From Roseburia hominis (GTDB taxonomy: Bacteria; Bacillota; Clostridia; Lachnospirales; Lachnospiraceae), in contig CP159990.1 of assembly GCA_040702975.1 (NCBI GenBank), forward strand, positions 1,054,001-1,118,000: a DNA stretch of 64,000 nt, written 5' to 3'. Within the stretch, counting starts at the first letter, position 1; each line of letters opens with the position of its first letter. Shown one piece after another: positions 44,783 to 53,888 of the stretch. The notes beneath the pieces were generated by a model. The model was not told the DNA's origin. It saw only the letters and a list, made by a program, of their open reading frames with translations, and did no database searches. The position numbers were made by a program, and so were the translations under genes.

Positions 44783-46450
44783 AAGGGCACTGAAAAACTT
44801 CCATTTTTTAAGTGGGAGTTTTTCTTTTATGACAATTTTTCGTGATTTTCAGTTCTTTTTCGATAAGATTACAGAATAATGCTATGGTTTAAGCCATAGC
44901 CAATTCCTGTAATCTTACTATCCTTTTTACATTTGCTGTAAATGCGGTAAAATACATTTGAACATGCATAGCAAATAACCCTCTTGAATCTGCTCTGCGC
45001 AAACCGTGGGCTTCTTTTAATTCTCCATTCTTTTCTTCTATCCTATGCCGGATTTTCATTCTCTCTTGGAAGTATTCACTTTCTTCAAATTTAAGCCTTT
45101 CCATGTTTTTCGCGCTTGCCTGCGTGATACTGTAACTTCGTTCTTTTGAGTTTGATTTTCCTACACGGCAGTTTTCTCTTTGTGGGCATTTCCGGCACTT
45201 AACTTTGCTAAATATATATCTTAAATAGGTGTTCCCGTTTTTGGCAGCTCTCTTTTCCACTCGCATGGAAAGCTCTCCGGCAGGACATTGCAGCAACCCT
45301 GCATCTTTATTGAAACAGAACCCCTCCGCAAGGTTTCCGTTTGCAGCCGCCGCTACAGCTGTATTCGTTCGGGCAATCAGTGCAATCTCTTTTCCGCATA
45401 CTTCCAGATTATCATCACTGACATATGCCATATCTCCGATAACTTCTGTTACTTTTATTCCATTTTTCTGTGCTTTTTCTATCAGTTTCGGCAATTCCTG
45501 ACCATCCGGTGCTCCTCCATCTGTTACACTTATCCCAGCAATCAGACGGCCTTCTGTCATTGCGAGATGATTCTTATACCCATAAAACGTACTGGTCGCC
45601 GTTTTGTGCCCAAACCGTGCATCTTTATCATCTTTGGAACGGATCTCTCTGATCTGTTCGTTCTCAAGCAGTTCTTTCATCTCTTTAGAGATTTTCTGTA
45701 TCTTTTGATTTCCACAGGTTTCTATCCCTTCCTCCAGAACCTGGAGCAGTTCCTTCGTATAGGCGATCTCTTCGTCCAATCCTGCTTCCAAAGATGGTTT
45801 CTCTGGAAATCTTTCTGATAATTCAAAAGCATTTTTATAAATCTCTTTCCGAAGTTGTTTACTCATATCCCTCAGGATTTGTGTGGGGGATTTCGCTCGG
45901 ACGGATGCAGTTGTGTGGGTAGAATCCACGATAATCGTTCCCGATTTGATTAGACCTTTGTCCAGAGCCTGCTGGATTGTTTCTTTCAGCATTTCCTTCA
46001 GAATATCTTCCGTGATGCGGGTCTTTCTGAATTTCGTCAGAAGACTGGGATCTATCATTTTTTCTTCTGGTTCCAGATCCAGAAAAAATTTATATGCCAT
46101 GTCTGTCTGAGCACTACTGATCAGGGTTTCATCGGACAGATCGTACAGCTTTTTCAGAAAAAGCAGTTTAAACATCATCTCCGGTTCTTTCGCCGGCCGC
46201 CCGAAATTTTCACAATACTGTTTACGGAGCATTGGATTTACAAAACTAAAATCTATATTTTCTTTAATTCTACGCAAAAGATGATTTGCTGGAATGATTG
46301 CATCATAAATCCCCTGATAGGGTGATAATGAAAGTTTCAACTGTGAATGGTCTTTCAACATGGCAGAACCTCCTTCCTCATGATTCTATTATAATGGATA
46401 CATTAAAAAAGCCCAATTCTTTTTTAGAATCAGACTTTTTCAGTGCCCTT
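44783..46450 (-). mobile_element. IS1182-family insertion sequence
   Basis: 1668 bp with perfect 15-bp inverted repeats AAGGGCACTGAAAAA (44783-44797 and 46436-46450), flanked by the 6-bp direct repeat TAATAT (44777-44782 and 46451-46456). It sits between the integrase and the phosphatase gene, inside the island's right end. Confidence 0.92.
44889..46361 (-). CDS. IS1182 family transposase
   Basis: A 490-residue DDE transposase, intact. N-terminal DUF772-type region (F-G-R-P-A-K-E-P-E-M-M-F-K), first Asp in I-I-V-D-S-T-H, second in V-I-G-D-M-A-Y-V, a cysteine cluster (C-R-K-C-P-Q-R-E-N-C) and the C-terminal E-E-K-N-G-E-L-K-E-A-H-G. The intact frame, perfect ends and clean target repeat mark a recent insertion. 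Confidence 0.93.
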   Translation of the reverse strand: MLKDHSQLKLSLSPYQGIYDAIIPANHLLRRIKENIDFSFVNPMLRKQYCENFGRPAKEPEMMFKLLFLKKLYDLSDETLISSAQTDMAYKFFLDLEPEEKMIDPSLLTKFRKTRITEDILKEMLKETIQQALDKGLIKSGTIIVDSTHTTASVRAKSPTQILRDMSKQLRKEIYKNAFELSERFPEKPSLEAGLDEEIAYTKELLQVLEEGIETCGNQKIQKISKEMKELLENEQIREIRSKDDKDARFGHKTATSTFYGYKNHLAMTEGRLIAGISVTDGGAPDGQELPKLIEKAQKNGIKVTEVIGDMAYVSDDNLEVCGKEIALIARTNTAVAAAANGNLAEGFCFNKDAGLLQCPAGELSMRVEKRAAKNGNTYLRYIFSKVKCRKCPQRENCRVGKSNSKERSYSITQASAKNMERLKFEESEYFQERMKIRHRIEEKNGELKEAHGLRRADSRGLFAMHVQMYFTAFTANVKRIVRLQELAMA

Positions 46451-46502
46451 TAATATTGGGCATTTGAGAAGAAATATAGGACTTATAAGGAGCTATAAGA
46501 AT

Positions 46503-46964
46503 ATGATAAAAATACTTTTTGTGTGCCACGGCAACATTTGTCGTTCCCCCATGGCGGAATTCATTTTCCGCGACATGGTGCAAAAACGAGGCATGGGATC
46601 CTTATTTTCCATCGCCTCCGCGGCAACCAGCCGCGAGGAAATTGGTAATCCGGTTCATTATGGAACCGCAAGGAAACTAAAAGAACATGGTATCAGCACA
46701 TATGGGAAATATGCTGTACAGATGAAAAAGCAGGATTACGCAGCCTATGATTACATCATAGGAATGGAATACCGCAATATTCGAAATATTGAACGTATTA
46801 TCGGTTCAGACCCGGAGCATAAGGTTCATCGGCTGTTGGATTTTTCGGCCAATCCCAGGGACATTGCGGATCCGTGGTATACAGGTAATTTTGACAGAAC
46901 CTATGATGATATTGTGGAGGGGTGTGAGGCTTTATTTTTGCATATTATGGAAAATGAGCAGTAA
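46503..46964 (+). CDS. Low-molecular-weight protein tyrosine phosphatase
   Basis: A 153-residue enzyme with the catalytic P-loop C-H-G-N-I-C-R-S at residues 8-15 (Cys8, Arg14) and the general acid in A-D-P-W-Y-T-G near the end. AAGGAG precedes ATG 46503. The codons of the P-loop hold the island attachment core, and the fragments at 8129, 9831, 19176 and 21515 are copies of its start. Right of it begins the stable chromosome. Confidence 0.93.
   Translation: MIKILFVCHGNICRSPMAEFIFRDMVQKRGMGSLFSIASAATSREEIGNPVHYGTARKLKEHGISTYGKYAVQMKKQDYAAYDYIIGMEYRNIRNIERIIGSDPEHKVHRLLDFSANPRDIADPWYTGNFDRTYDDIVEGCEALFLHIMENEQ
46524..46533 (+). other. Attachment core at the intact phosphatase gene
   Basis: TGCCACGGCA, identical to the cores of copies A, B and C. 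It codes for the start of the phosphatase P-loop (C-H-G-N), so integration must restore the gene's 5' end from element DNA. Confidence 0.65.
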
Positions 46965-47064
46965 TATATGCAGTATTCTAATATTGTTATGGCGGTCAGA
47001 CATATATAAAAGATAGCCGGAAACTGAAAATATTTTCCAAAAATCACAAATAGCGGGGTAAGGG

Positions 47065-47093
47065 TTTACATATCCCGGAAAGAAGTCTATAAT
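47065..47093 (+). promoter_or_regulatory. Strong sigma-A-type promoter far upstream of mgtE
   Basis: TTTACA (47065-47070), 17 bases, TATAAT (47088-47093). The next gene starts at 47625, so a transcript would have a leader of about 525 bases. The leader (47100-47624) holds no convincing gene; a 42-codon frame from 47152 is doubtful. I could not fit an M-box. Confidence 0.7.
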
Positions 47094-47624
47094 ACGATTA
47101 AAGTTTATCCTGATTCATGAAATAACAGGAAGAAAAAGGCAGGTGAGCAGAATGGACGGCTGTGATAGTCGAGGTCGAAGTAGTTATAGGACAGGAATAT
47201 GTGAAAAGGCAAGAAAGACAGACGGCTTTAGGCAGGCAATCTTTCTGCAAACTTGCAGGCGCTATTGTGAGAGAATATAGGATTCTTATGAAAGATAGTT
47301 CGCTTTTGGGATGAGTTCCGTAGATGAAACATTAGAACGTTAAAGAGTTCTTTCATAAAGTGTTCCCTATCAGAAAGTTCTCCCCGCAAGGGAATGTTTC
47401 GCCGTCCCCCCCTTAAATAAGCCGGCAAAGCATCTATTTGTCGCAACAGGTTCATTTCTATTTCTTATTTACATATCCGGTCCTAAGCAAAATTTCATGA
47501 TTTATACCCAAAGGGCATCCCGTATGGTCATTCGGCCGTTTCATAAGGTATAAGTAAAGAAGGAACATGAGTGGAGGAGTACGTCCTGCACTTCTTAAAA
47601 TGCGCGCAAAGGAGGACTGGAAAG

Positions 47625-49040
47625 ATGGAGAAGAAAATATTGGAAATGACAGAAGAGACCAGAATGGTCCGGAGACCGGACTACAAAAGCGAGATAACGG
47701 AGATAGTCCGGAGTAATTTTTCGCCGAAGCTGATGAGCAGCCATCTGCGCGATTATCATGAAAATGATATTGCGGAGGCGCTTTCGACCCTGGCTTTGCC
47801 GGAAAGAAGGAAGCTGTATCGCATTTTGGACGCAGCCGTGTTGTCTGATATTTTTGAATATATGGACGAAAATGATGTGGCGTTATATTTGGAAGAGATG
47901 GATTTGAAAAAGGCGGCAGTTATCATTTCCAATATGGAGACAGATGCTGCGGTGGAGGTGCTTCGCGAGATTCGGAAGGAGAAGCGGGAACTGTTAATTG
48001 AGTTGCTTGATGAGAGTATCCGAAAGGATATCGCGCTGATTGCTTCGTTTGATGAGGACGAGATTGGCAGCAGAATGACGAAGAATTACATTGTGATCCG
48101 GGAGAATTTGTCGGTAAAGCAGGCGATGAGCGAGTTAATCGCTCAGGCGGCTAAAAATGATAATATCGCTACACTTTTTGTGGTCGACGAATCAGATGCA
48201 TTTTACGGGGCATTGGATTTGAAGAATCTGATCATTGCCAGGCAGGATACGGCGCTGGAAGAATTGGTCATGACTTCCTATCCCTATGTTTACGGGAATG
48301 AGGCGATAGATGATTGTATCGAAAAACTGAAGGATTATTCGGAGAACTCGATACCGGTACTGGACAATAATAACCATCTTCTGGGGGTAATCACTTCGCA
48401 GAATATTATCGCGGTCGTGGACGAGGAGCTGGGAGAAGATTACGCCAGACTGGCAGGTTTGACTGCCGAAGAGGATCTGAAGGAACCGCTCAAAGAAAGT
48501 ATGAAAAAAAGGCTTCCCTGGCTTTTAGTGCTTCTGGTCCTTGGTATGGTGGTTTCCTCGGTAGTCGGTATATTTGAACAGGTAGTATCGCAGCTCACCC
48601 TGATTATGTGTTTCCAGTCGCTCATTTTGGATATGGCGGGAAATGTTGGGACGCAGTCACTGGCTGTGACGATCCGTGTCCTTATGGACGAAAATCTTGC
48701 TACACGGCAGAAATTTATGTTAGTAGGCAAAGAGGTAAAGATCGGATTTTTTAATGGTGTGATATTGGGATCCTCTTCTTTTTTGCTGATCGGCCTGTAT
48801 ATCTGGCTTGCTAAGAGCAAAATGATGGCGTTTTCCTTCACGGTCTCCGGCTGCATCGGGCTGTCGCTTATGTTCGCGATGGTCATATCCAGTGCGGTGG
48901 GGACGATGATTCCTCTGTTTTTCAAGAAGATTAAGATAGATCCTGCGGTTGCGTCGGGACCGCTGATTACGACGATTAATGATTTGGTGGCAGTGGTTAC
49001 TTATTACAGTTTGAGTTGGTTTTTGCTGTTGAAGATTTAG
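47625..49040 (+). CDS. mgtE: Magnesium transporter MgtE
   Basis: A 471-residue protein: cytoplasmic MgtE N-domain (residues 30-140), two CBS domains (about 140-270, A-T-L-F-V-V-D-E-S-D and S-I-P-V-L-D-N-N-N-H) and five membrane helices from about 300 on, with the pore segment D-M-A-G-N-V-G-T-Q-S. It gates magnesium uptake by Mg2+ binding to the cytoplasmic part. ATG 47625 follows AAGGAGG. Confidence 0.93.
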   Translation: MEKKILEMTEETRMVRRPDYKSEITEIVRSNFSPKLMSSHLRDYHENDIAEALSTLALPERRKLYRILDAAVLSDIFEYMDENDVALYLEEMDLKKAAVIISNMETDAAVEVLREIRKEKRELLIELLDESIRKDIALIASFDEDEIGSRMTKNYIVIRENLSVKQAMSELIAQAAKNDNIATLFVVDESDAFYGALDLKNLIIARQDTALEELVMTSYPYVYGNEAIDDCIEKLKDYSENSIPVLDNNNHLLGVITSQNIIAVVDEELGEDYARLAGLTAEEDLKEPLKESMKKRLPWLLVLLVLGMVVSSVVGIFEQVVSQLTLIMCFQSLILDMAGNVGTQSLAVTIRVLMDENLATRQKFMLVGKEVKIGFFNGVILGSSSFLLIGLYIWLAKSKMMAFSFTVSGCIGLSLMFAMVISSAVGTMIPLFFKKIKIDPAVASGPLITTINDLVAVVTYYSLSWFLLLKI

Positions 49041-49058
49041 AGCTAAATTTAAAAATTG

Positions 49059-49082
49059 TGGAGGCTGATTTTTCAGCCTCCA
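49059..49082. terminator. Terminator shared by mgtE and the sensor kinase
   Basis: A 10-bp perfect stem TGGAGGCTGA/TCAGCCTCCA with TTTT loop; CAATTTTTAAATTT follows on the minus strand. Weak T content on the plus strand. Confidence 0.75.
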
Positions 49083-49107
49083 TAATTAAAAAAAGTTAAT
49101 AGGATAT

Positions 49108-50523
49108 CTAAAAGATTTTTTCCTTGGGAAGCGAAAAAATAAATTCCGTCCCAACCCCTTCTGTACTGATCACATTAATATTTTCCCCGTGCGCCTGAAT
49201 GGCTTCCTTTACGATGGACAGCCCCAGTCCGGTGCCTTTCTTATCTTTTCCTCTCGAGAGGTCTGTCTTATAAAAACGTTCCCAAATCTTGTTCAGACTT
49301 GTTTTGGGGATTCCGATTCCTTCGTCTTTTACAGAGGTAAATACTTTGTCGCCCCGTTCCGTCGTCTCCACGGTGATGGTAGATTCCGGGTTGCTGAATT
49401 TGATCGCGTTATCCAGAAGGTTATAAAGCACCTGCTGGATTTTTCGCTTGTCCGCATAAACGATCACGTTTCTGGAAGAAAACAGAAGGTTGATTGATAT
49501 TTTTTTGGCTGTGCAGGTGCCCTCGAAGGAGGCGGCCGTGTTCCGGATCATCTCGTGGATATTGAAATTACTTTTATCCAGGAGGAGATTCTTGGTATCG
49601 AACTCATTCAGGGTGAGAAGGTCGCGTGTCAGATCGGTCAGACGCTCGGTCTCGAACAGAATGATACGCAGATATTTCTCATGCATTTCCGGTGGAATCG
49701 TCCCATCGGCCATGGCTTCTACATAACCTTTGATGGAGGTGAGCGGGGAGCGGAAGTCGTGGGACACGTTTGCGACAAATTTTTTCTGATAATCCTCCAT
49801 GTCCTTTAACTGGGAAGACATGTAATTCAGGGACGCGGAGAGGTACCCCATCTCGTCCTGTGTGTTTACCGGGATCACTACGTCCAGGTTGCCGGAAGCG
49901 TATTGTTTGGCGGCATCTGTCACCTTCTTAAGCGGACGGTAGATCAGGAAGTGGATTCCCAGTAAAATGACGAAGGAAAACAAGTATATAGTCACCATAA
50001 TGATAAATGTGTGCCACATCAATACAGAACAGTTCTCCTCGATATGGCGGTACGGCTTGTGGATCAGCAGATATCCCTTGGTTGTGAATTTCTGCGTGAC
50101 AGGGGTCATGACGGTGATCATGTCTTCTGTAAAATAGCCGTGATAATTTCCAATCGAATATACTTCGCTTCCCCCTTCGGCGGGATCAAAATCTTCGATG
50201 CTGGAAGGAACGTAGGGAAGCTCATCGGTCCGGACGGAGGCCAGCATCTTGCCTTCCCGGTCCACAAGCCAGACAGAAGCCTCCAGGTAGGAGCGCATTC
50301 CGCCGAATTGGGCGTAGACTTCGGAAAGAGTGATCTTTTCAGAAAAATAGCCAGGCAGATAATCGGAGGCAAGAAGACTTGCCTCCTGATACAGATCGCT
50401 GCCGGTCTCATTTTCCAGATAGTTTGTGGTCAGAAGCGGAAATAATGCACTGACCGCAAAGATACTTAAAAAACCAAAGATGACGTATAAAGCGACAAAC
50501 TTCAGATATAATGTACTGCGCAT
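49108..50523 (-). CDS. Membrane sensor histidine kinase
   Basis: A 471-residue kinase. Membrane helices at about 8-31 and 171-194 enclose an extracellular sensor; HAMP 195-245; dimerisation box V-S-H-D-F-R-S-P with His255; N-box L-Y-N-L-L-D-N-A-I-K-F-S-N (Asn372), G-box D-E-G-I-G and G-T-G-L-G-L-S. It starts directly after the response regulator stop (TAAATG), so they form one operon, read from the minus strand. Resembles PhoR/CssS-like kinases; signal unknown. Confidence 0.93.
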   Translation of the reverse strand: MRSTLYLKFVALYVIFGFLSIFAVSALFPLLTTNYLENETGSDLYQEASLLASDYLPGYFSEKITLSEVYAQFGGMRSYLEASVWLVDREGKMLASVRTDELPYVPSSIEDFDPAEGGSEVYSIGNYHGYFTEDMITVMTPVTQKFTTKGYLLIHKPYRHIEENCSVLMWHTFIIMVTIYLFSFVILLGIHFLIYRPLKKVTDAAKQYASGNLDVVIPVNTQDEMGYLSASLNYMSSQLKDMEDYQKKFVANVSHDFRSPLTSIKGYVEAMADGTIPPEMHEKYLRIILFETERLTDLTRDLLTLNEFDTKNLLLDKSNFNIHEMIRNTAASFEGTCTAKKISINLLFSSRNVIVYADKRKIQQVLYNLLDNAIKFSNPESTITVETTERGDKVFTSVKDEGIGIPKTSLNKIWERFYKTDLSRGKDKKGTGLGLSIVKEAIQAHGENINVISTEGVGTEFIFSLPKEKIF

Positions 50524-51225
50524 TTATTTCACCTCAAATTTGTAGCCGATGCCCCAGACCGTAGCCAGTCCCCAGGAAGAATGATCCTTGATCTTCTCGC
50601 GAAGACGTTTGATGTGCACGTCTACGGTACGGGTATCTCCAATGTATTCATAGCCCCAGATCTGGTCCAGAAGCTGCTCTCTTGTAAATACCTGATTCGG
50701 TGAAGAGGCCAGAAAATAGAGCAGTTCCAGCTCTTTGGGGGGCATGTCGACATTGACGCCGTCCACCATGACAGAATAGTTGGTCAGGTTGATCACGATT
50801 CCCGGATATTCCACGCATTTGCCGCGGTCTGCTGCCGGCGCGTCCGGTTTAGCCGGCTGATAACGGCGCAGGACCGCCTTGACGCGGGCTACCATCTCCT
50901 TGGAATCAAAAGGCTTGATTATGTAATCGTCGGCGCCCAGCTCCAGTCCAAGCACCTTATCGAAGACTTCTCCTTTTGCCGAAAGCATAATGATCGGCGT
51001 ATTGGAACGGCTCCGGATCTCCCGGCATACCTGGTATCCATCGATGCCCGGAAGCATCAGATCCAGAAGGATCAGGTTCGGGCGGTACGTGTCGAAAGCG
51101 CTCAGCGCATCTTCTCCGTCGTAAACCATTAAAGTATCAAAACATTCTTTGTTCAGATAAAGAGAGATCAGTTCTGCGATATTTTCATCATCGTCTACTA
51201 TTAAAATTTTCTGTTTACTCACCAT
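50524..51225 (-). CDS. OmpR/PhoB-family response regulator
   Basis: A 233-residue protein: receiver domain with D11-D12 and phospho-acceptor Asp55 (L-I-L-L-D-L-M-L-P-G), then a winged-helix DNA-binding domain (T-R-E-Q-L-L-D-Q-I-W-G-Y, T-R-T-V-D-V-H-I-K-R-L-R). Partner of the kinase encoded directly downstream. An AAGGGGTG site precedes the start. Confidence 0.94.
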   Translation of the reverse strand: MVSKQKILIVDDDENIAELISLYLNKECFDTLMVYDGEDALSAFDTYRPNLILLDLMLPGIDGYQVCREIRSRSNTPIIMLSAKGEVFDKVLGLELGADDYIIKPFDSKEMVARVKAVLRRYQPAKPDAPAADRGKCVEYPGIVINLTNYSVMVDGVNVDMPPKELELLYFLASSPNQVFTREQLLDQIWGYEYIGDTRTVDVHIKRLREKIKDHSSWGLATVWGIGYKFEVK

Positions 51226-51280
51226 TTTTTATCACCCCTTATTGGAATAACGTTTTAGGTAAAGAACGTTTGCCTGCGCG

Positions 51281-53656
51281 CTATTTGAATTCTACGATTG
51301 TCACTCCGGCGTCTCCTTCGCCAAATGCGCCCAGCCGGAAGGTCTTTACATGTTTTTGACGGCGCAGGTACTGATGGACCCCATTTCTCAGCGCGCCGGT
51401 TCCTTTGCCGTGCACGATGCGGACCGGACTTAAATGCGCCAGATAAGCGTCGTCCAGGTATTTGTCCAGTGCGGCGATGGCCTCGTCCACCGTCTTGCCC
51501 AGCAGATTGATCTCCGGGCTGATGCTCATGGCTTTGCCCATTTTCATCTTGCCGCTTGTGGTGCGGCGCATCTGTTTCGCCGTGATAGTCAGCGGTTCCT
51601 CGATGATTTCCAGGTCAGACATATGGACCTGGGAACGAAGGATTCCCATCTGTACGGACAGATTGCCCTTGGCGTCGGGAAGGGAGTTCACTGTTCCGGT
51701 CAGATTCATGCTGAGCACTTTTACCGAGTCGCCCAGATGGAAGTCGGAAGCCTTATGCTGCTTCCTGGGTTTTGCTGCCTCCAGACGGGTGGAATCCTGC
51801 TTCTTTGCCAGCTCCCGGCGAATCCGTTCCCGTTCCTTTTCCATCTCGGAAGCGGAAATATTCTCTTTCCCGAATTTGCGGAAATTCTTCATCGTCTCGT
51901 CGGCAAATTCTTTTGCTTCCCGCAAAATGGCGGCGGCTTTTTCGTTGGCGTCTTTTAAAATCTTCTCTTTCTGCGCGTCCAGACGTTCCTGTTTGGTACG
52001 GGTCTCGGCCTTGAGACGCTCGATCTCCCGGCGGTATGCGGCCGCCTCTTCCTGCTCTTTTTCGAGGGTCTTTCGCCCTTCTTCCAGGTCGGTGAGCAGA
52101 TCCTCAAAGGATTCCGCCTCTTCGCTGAGCCGTGTGCGCGCGTCCTGAATGATAAATGACGGTAGTCCCAGCTTTTGGGAAATGGCAAAGGCGTTACTCT
52201 TTCCGGGCACTCCGATCAGCAGATGGTAGGTGGGACTTAGGGATTCCACGTCAAACTCGCAGCAGGCATTTTCCACGCCGGGCGTAGAAAGGGCAAAAAC
52301 TTTCAGCTCGCTGTAATGTGTGGTCGCCATGGTCCGAATTCCCCGATTGTGCAGATGGGAGAGAATGGCAGTGGCAAGCGCGGCGCCCTCCGTAGGATCG
52401 GTTCCTGCCCCTAGCTCGTCGAAAAGAACCAGGGATTCCTCGTCTACATGCGAGAGGAAGGATACAATATTCGTCATATGAGAGGAGAAAGTACTGAGCG
52501 ATTGTTCAATGCTCTGCTCATCTCCGATGTCCGCGAAAACCTGGTGAAATACTGAAAGCTCCGAGCGGTCAAGCGCCGGAATATGAAGCCCGGCCTGGCC
52601 CATGAGCGTAAATAGCCCCACGGTTTTGAGGGAAACGGTCTTTCCGCCGGTATTCGGTCCGGTCACGATCAAAAGATTGAAGGTATCGCCCAAGGTCAGG
52701 CTGATCGGAACGACTTTCTTTTTATCTAAAAGCGGGTGCCGCCCCTCGCGGATCCGAATCCGTTTCTCTGTATTGAAAAGCGGGCGGCTGGCGTTCATAT
52801 TAAGCGCCAGTGCTCCCTTGGCGAAAATCATGTCCAGCTCCGTCAGCATCTTGTAATTGGTGCGGATCTCCTCGGTATATTCTGCCGCATCAGCGCTTAA
52901 GCGCGCCAGGATAATCTGAATCTCTTCCTGCTCTTTTGCAAATAACTCTTTCAAATCGTTGTTGAGCTTTACAACCGCCATCGGTTCGATAAACAGAGTG
53001 GAACCGGTGGAGGACTGGTCGTGGATCATACCATTCACCTGGCTGCGGTATTCCGCTTTGACCGGGAGACAGTAACGGTCTCCCCGCATGGTGATGATCG
53101 CGTCCTGAAGGTAAGTCCGCATGGAACCGTTCAAAAGTCCGACCAAAGTGGAATGAATCTTGTCGTTCATTCCGTCAATGCTGCGGCGAATGGAGCGGAG
53201 CTTCGGGCTGGCGTCGTCGCTTATCTCCTCCTCGCTGATGATGCACCGGTCAATCTCGGCGGCCAGTGCGGCAAGAGGGGATAGCTGTTCAAAATAAATG
53301 TCCAGGCAGTCGGAGAGTTCTTCTGTGGTGTCATGCCGTCCGTACGTCTTTGCGCGGGCGGTGACGGTCAGAAGTTTGCCGATTCTAAGCAATTCGCCGC
53401 TTCCGAGGGCGCTGCCTACTTCCAGCCGGCGCAGGGAATCATTTACTGCCAGACAGCCGCTGAAGTTTAGTTGTCCTTTGCGGACGATTCGGGTAAATGC
53501 GGCGGCGGTCTGTTCCTGGGCGGTATTGATCGCCTCCAGATCCGTCATGGGTTTCAGTCGTTTGCAGAGCTGCTTTCCTCCCGGGGAGGAGGCAGAGTCT
53601 ACAAGCATATCTATAATTTTTGGAAATTCAAGTTTTGTTAATGTTTTCTGATTCAT
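51281..53656 (-). CDS. mutS2: Endonuclease MutS2 (ribosome-collision factor)
   Basis: A 791-residue protein: MutS-type core and clamp, P-loop T-G-P-N-T-G-G-K-T near residue 333, Walker B S-L-V-L-F-D-E-L-G-A-G-T-D, the KOW-like linker, and a C-terminal Smr nuclease domain (H-G-K-G-T-G-A-L-R near 751). No mismatch-binding domain, as expected. Known to act on collided ribosomes and recombination intermediates. The gene runs opposite to its right-hand neighbour. Confidence 0.95.
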   Translation of the reverse strand: MNQKTLTKLEFPKIIDMLVDSASSPGGKQLCKRLKPMTDLEAINTAQEQTAAAFTRIVRKGQLNFSGCLAVNDSLRRLEVGSALGSGELLRIGKLLTVTARAKTYGRHDTTEELSDCLDIYFEQLSPLAALAAEIDRCIISEEEISDDASPKLRSIRRSIDGMNDKIHSTLVGLLNGSMRTYLQDAIITMRGDRYCLPVKAEYRSQVNGMIHDQSSTGSTLFIEPMAVVKLNNDLKELFAKEQEEIQIILARLSADAAEYTEEIRTNYKMLTELDMIFAKGALALNMNASRPLFNTEKRIRIREGRHPLLDKKKVVPISLTLGDTFNLLIVTGPNTGGKTVSLKTVGLFTLMGQAGLHIPALDRSELSVFHQVFADIGDEQSIEQSLSTFSSHMTNIVSFLSHVDEESLVLFDELGAGTDPTEGAALATAILSHLHNRGIRTMATTHYSELKVFALSTPGVENACCEFDVESLSPTYHLLIGVPGKSNAFAISQKLGLPSFIIQDARTRLSEEAESFEDLLTDLEEGRKTLEKEQEEAAAYRREIERLKAETRTKQERLDAQKEKILKDANEKAAAILREAKEFADETMKNFRKFGKENISASEMEKERERIRRELAKKQDSTRLEAAKPRKQHKASDFHLGDSVKVLSMNLTGTVNSLPDAKGNLSVQMGILRSQVHMSDLEIIEEPLTITAKQMRRTTSGKMKMGKAMSISPEINLLGKTVDEAIAALDKYLDDAYLAHLSPVRIVHGKGTGALRNGVHQYLRRQKHVKTFRLGAFGEGDAGVTIVEFK

Positions 53657-53810
53657 AATACACCTCTCATAAGTTACAGTATATCCTATTTGCGTGGGAA
53701 TGGAAAGTGAAAATGTAGTTCTGTTTCCGGAAAGTTTTCGGGAAAGTGATGAGATTTATTCCTTTTTGAGAATGTTTGAAAATGAAAGGGAATGAATTTT
53801 GGGCTAATGA

Positions 53811-53839
53811 TTGAACATTTCCCCGGAATCATGTATACT
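53811..53839 (+). promoter_or_regulatory. Promoter of the HtrA-like gene
   Basis: TTGAAC (53811-53816), 17 bases, TATACT (53834-53839), 49 bases before the start at 53889. The region 53657-53810 shows no gene. Confidence 0.7.
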
Positions 53840-53888
53840 ACAAGATAGGGTACTGCTTAAGCCTTTTTGGACCAAAGGAGAAAGAAAG

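Noticed and set aside
47228..47455. 75-codon minus-strand frame in the mgtE leader
   Set aside because: No ribosome site and it lies inside a leader driven from the other strand; kept as noncoding.
47100..47624. M-box riboswitch before mgtE
   Set aside because: The conserved M-box core words could not be found by eye.
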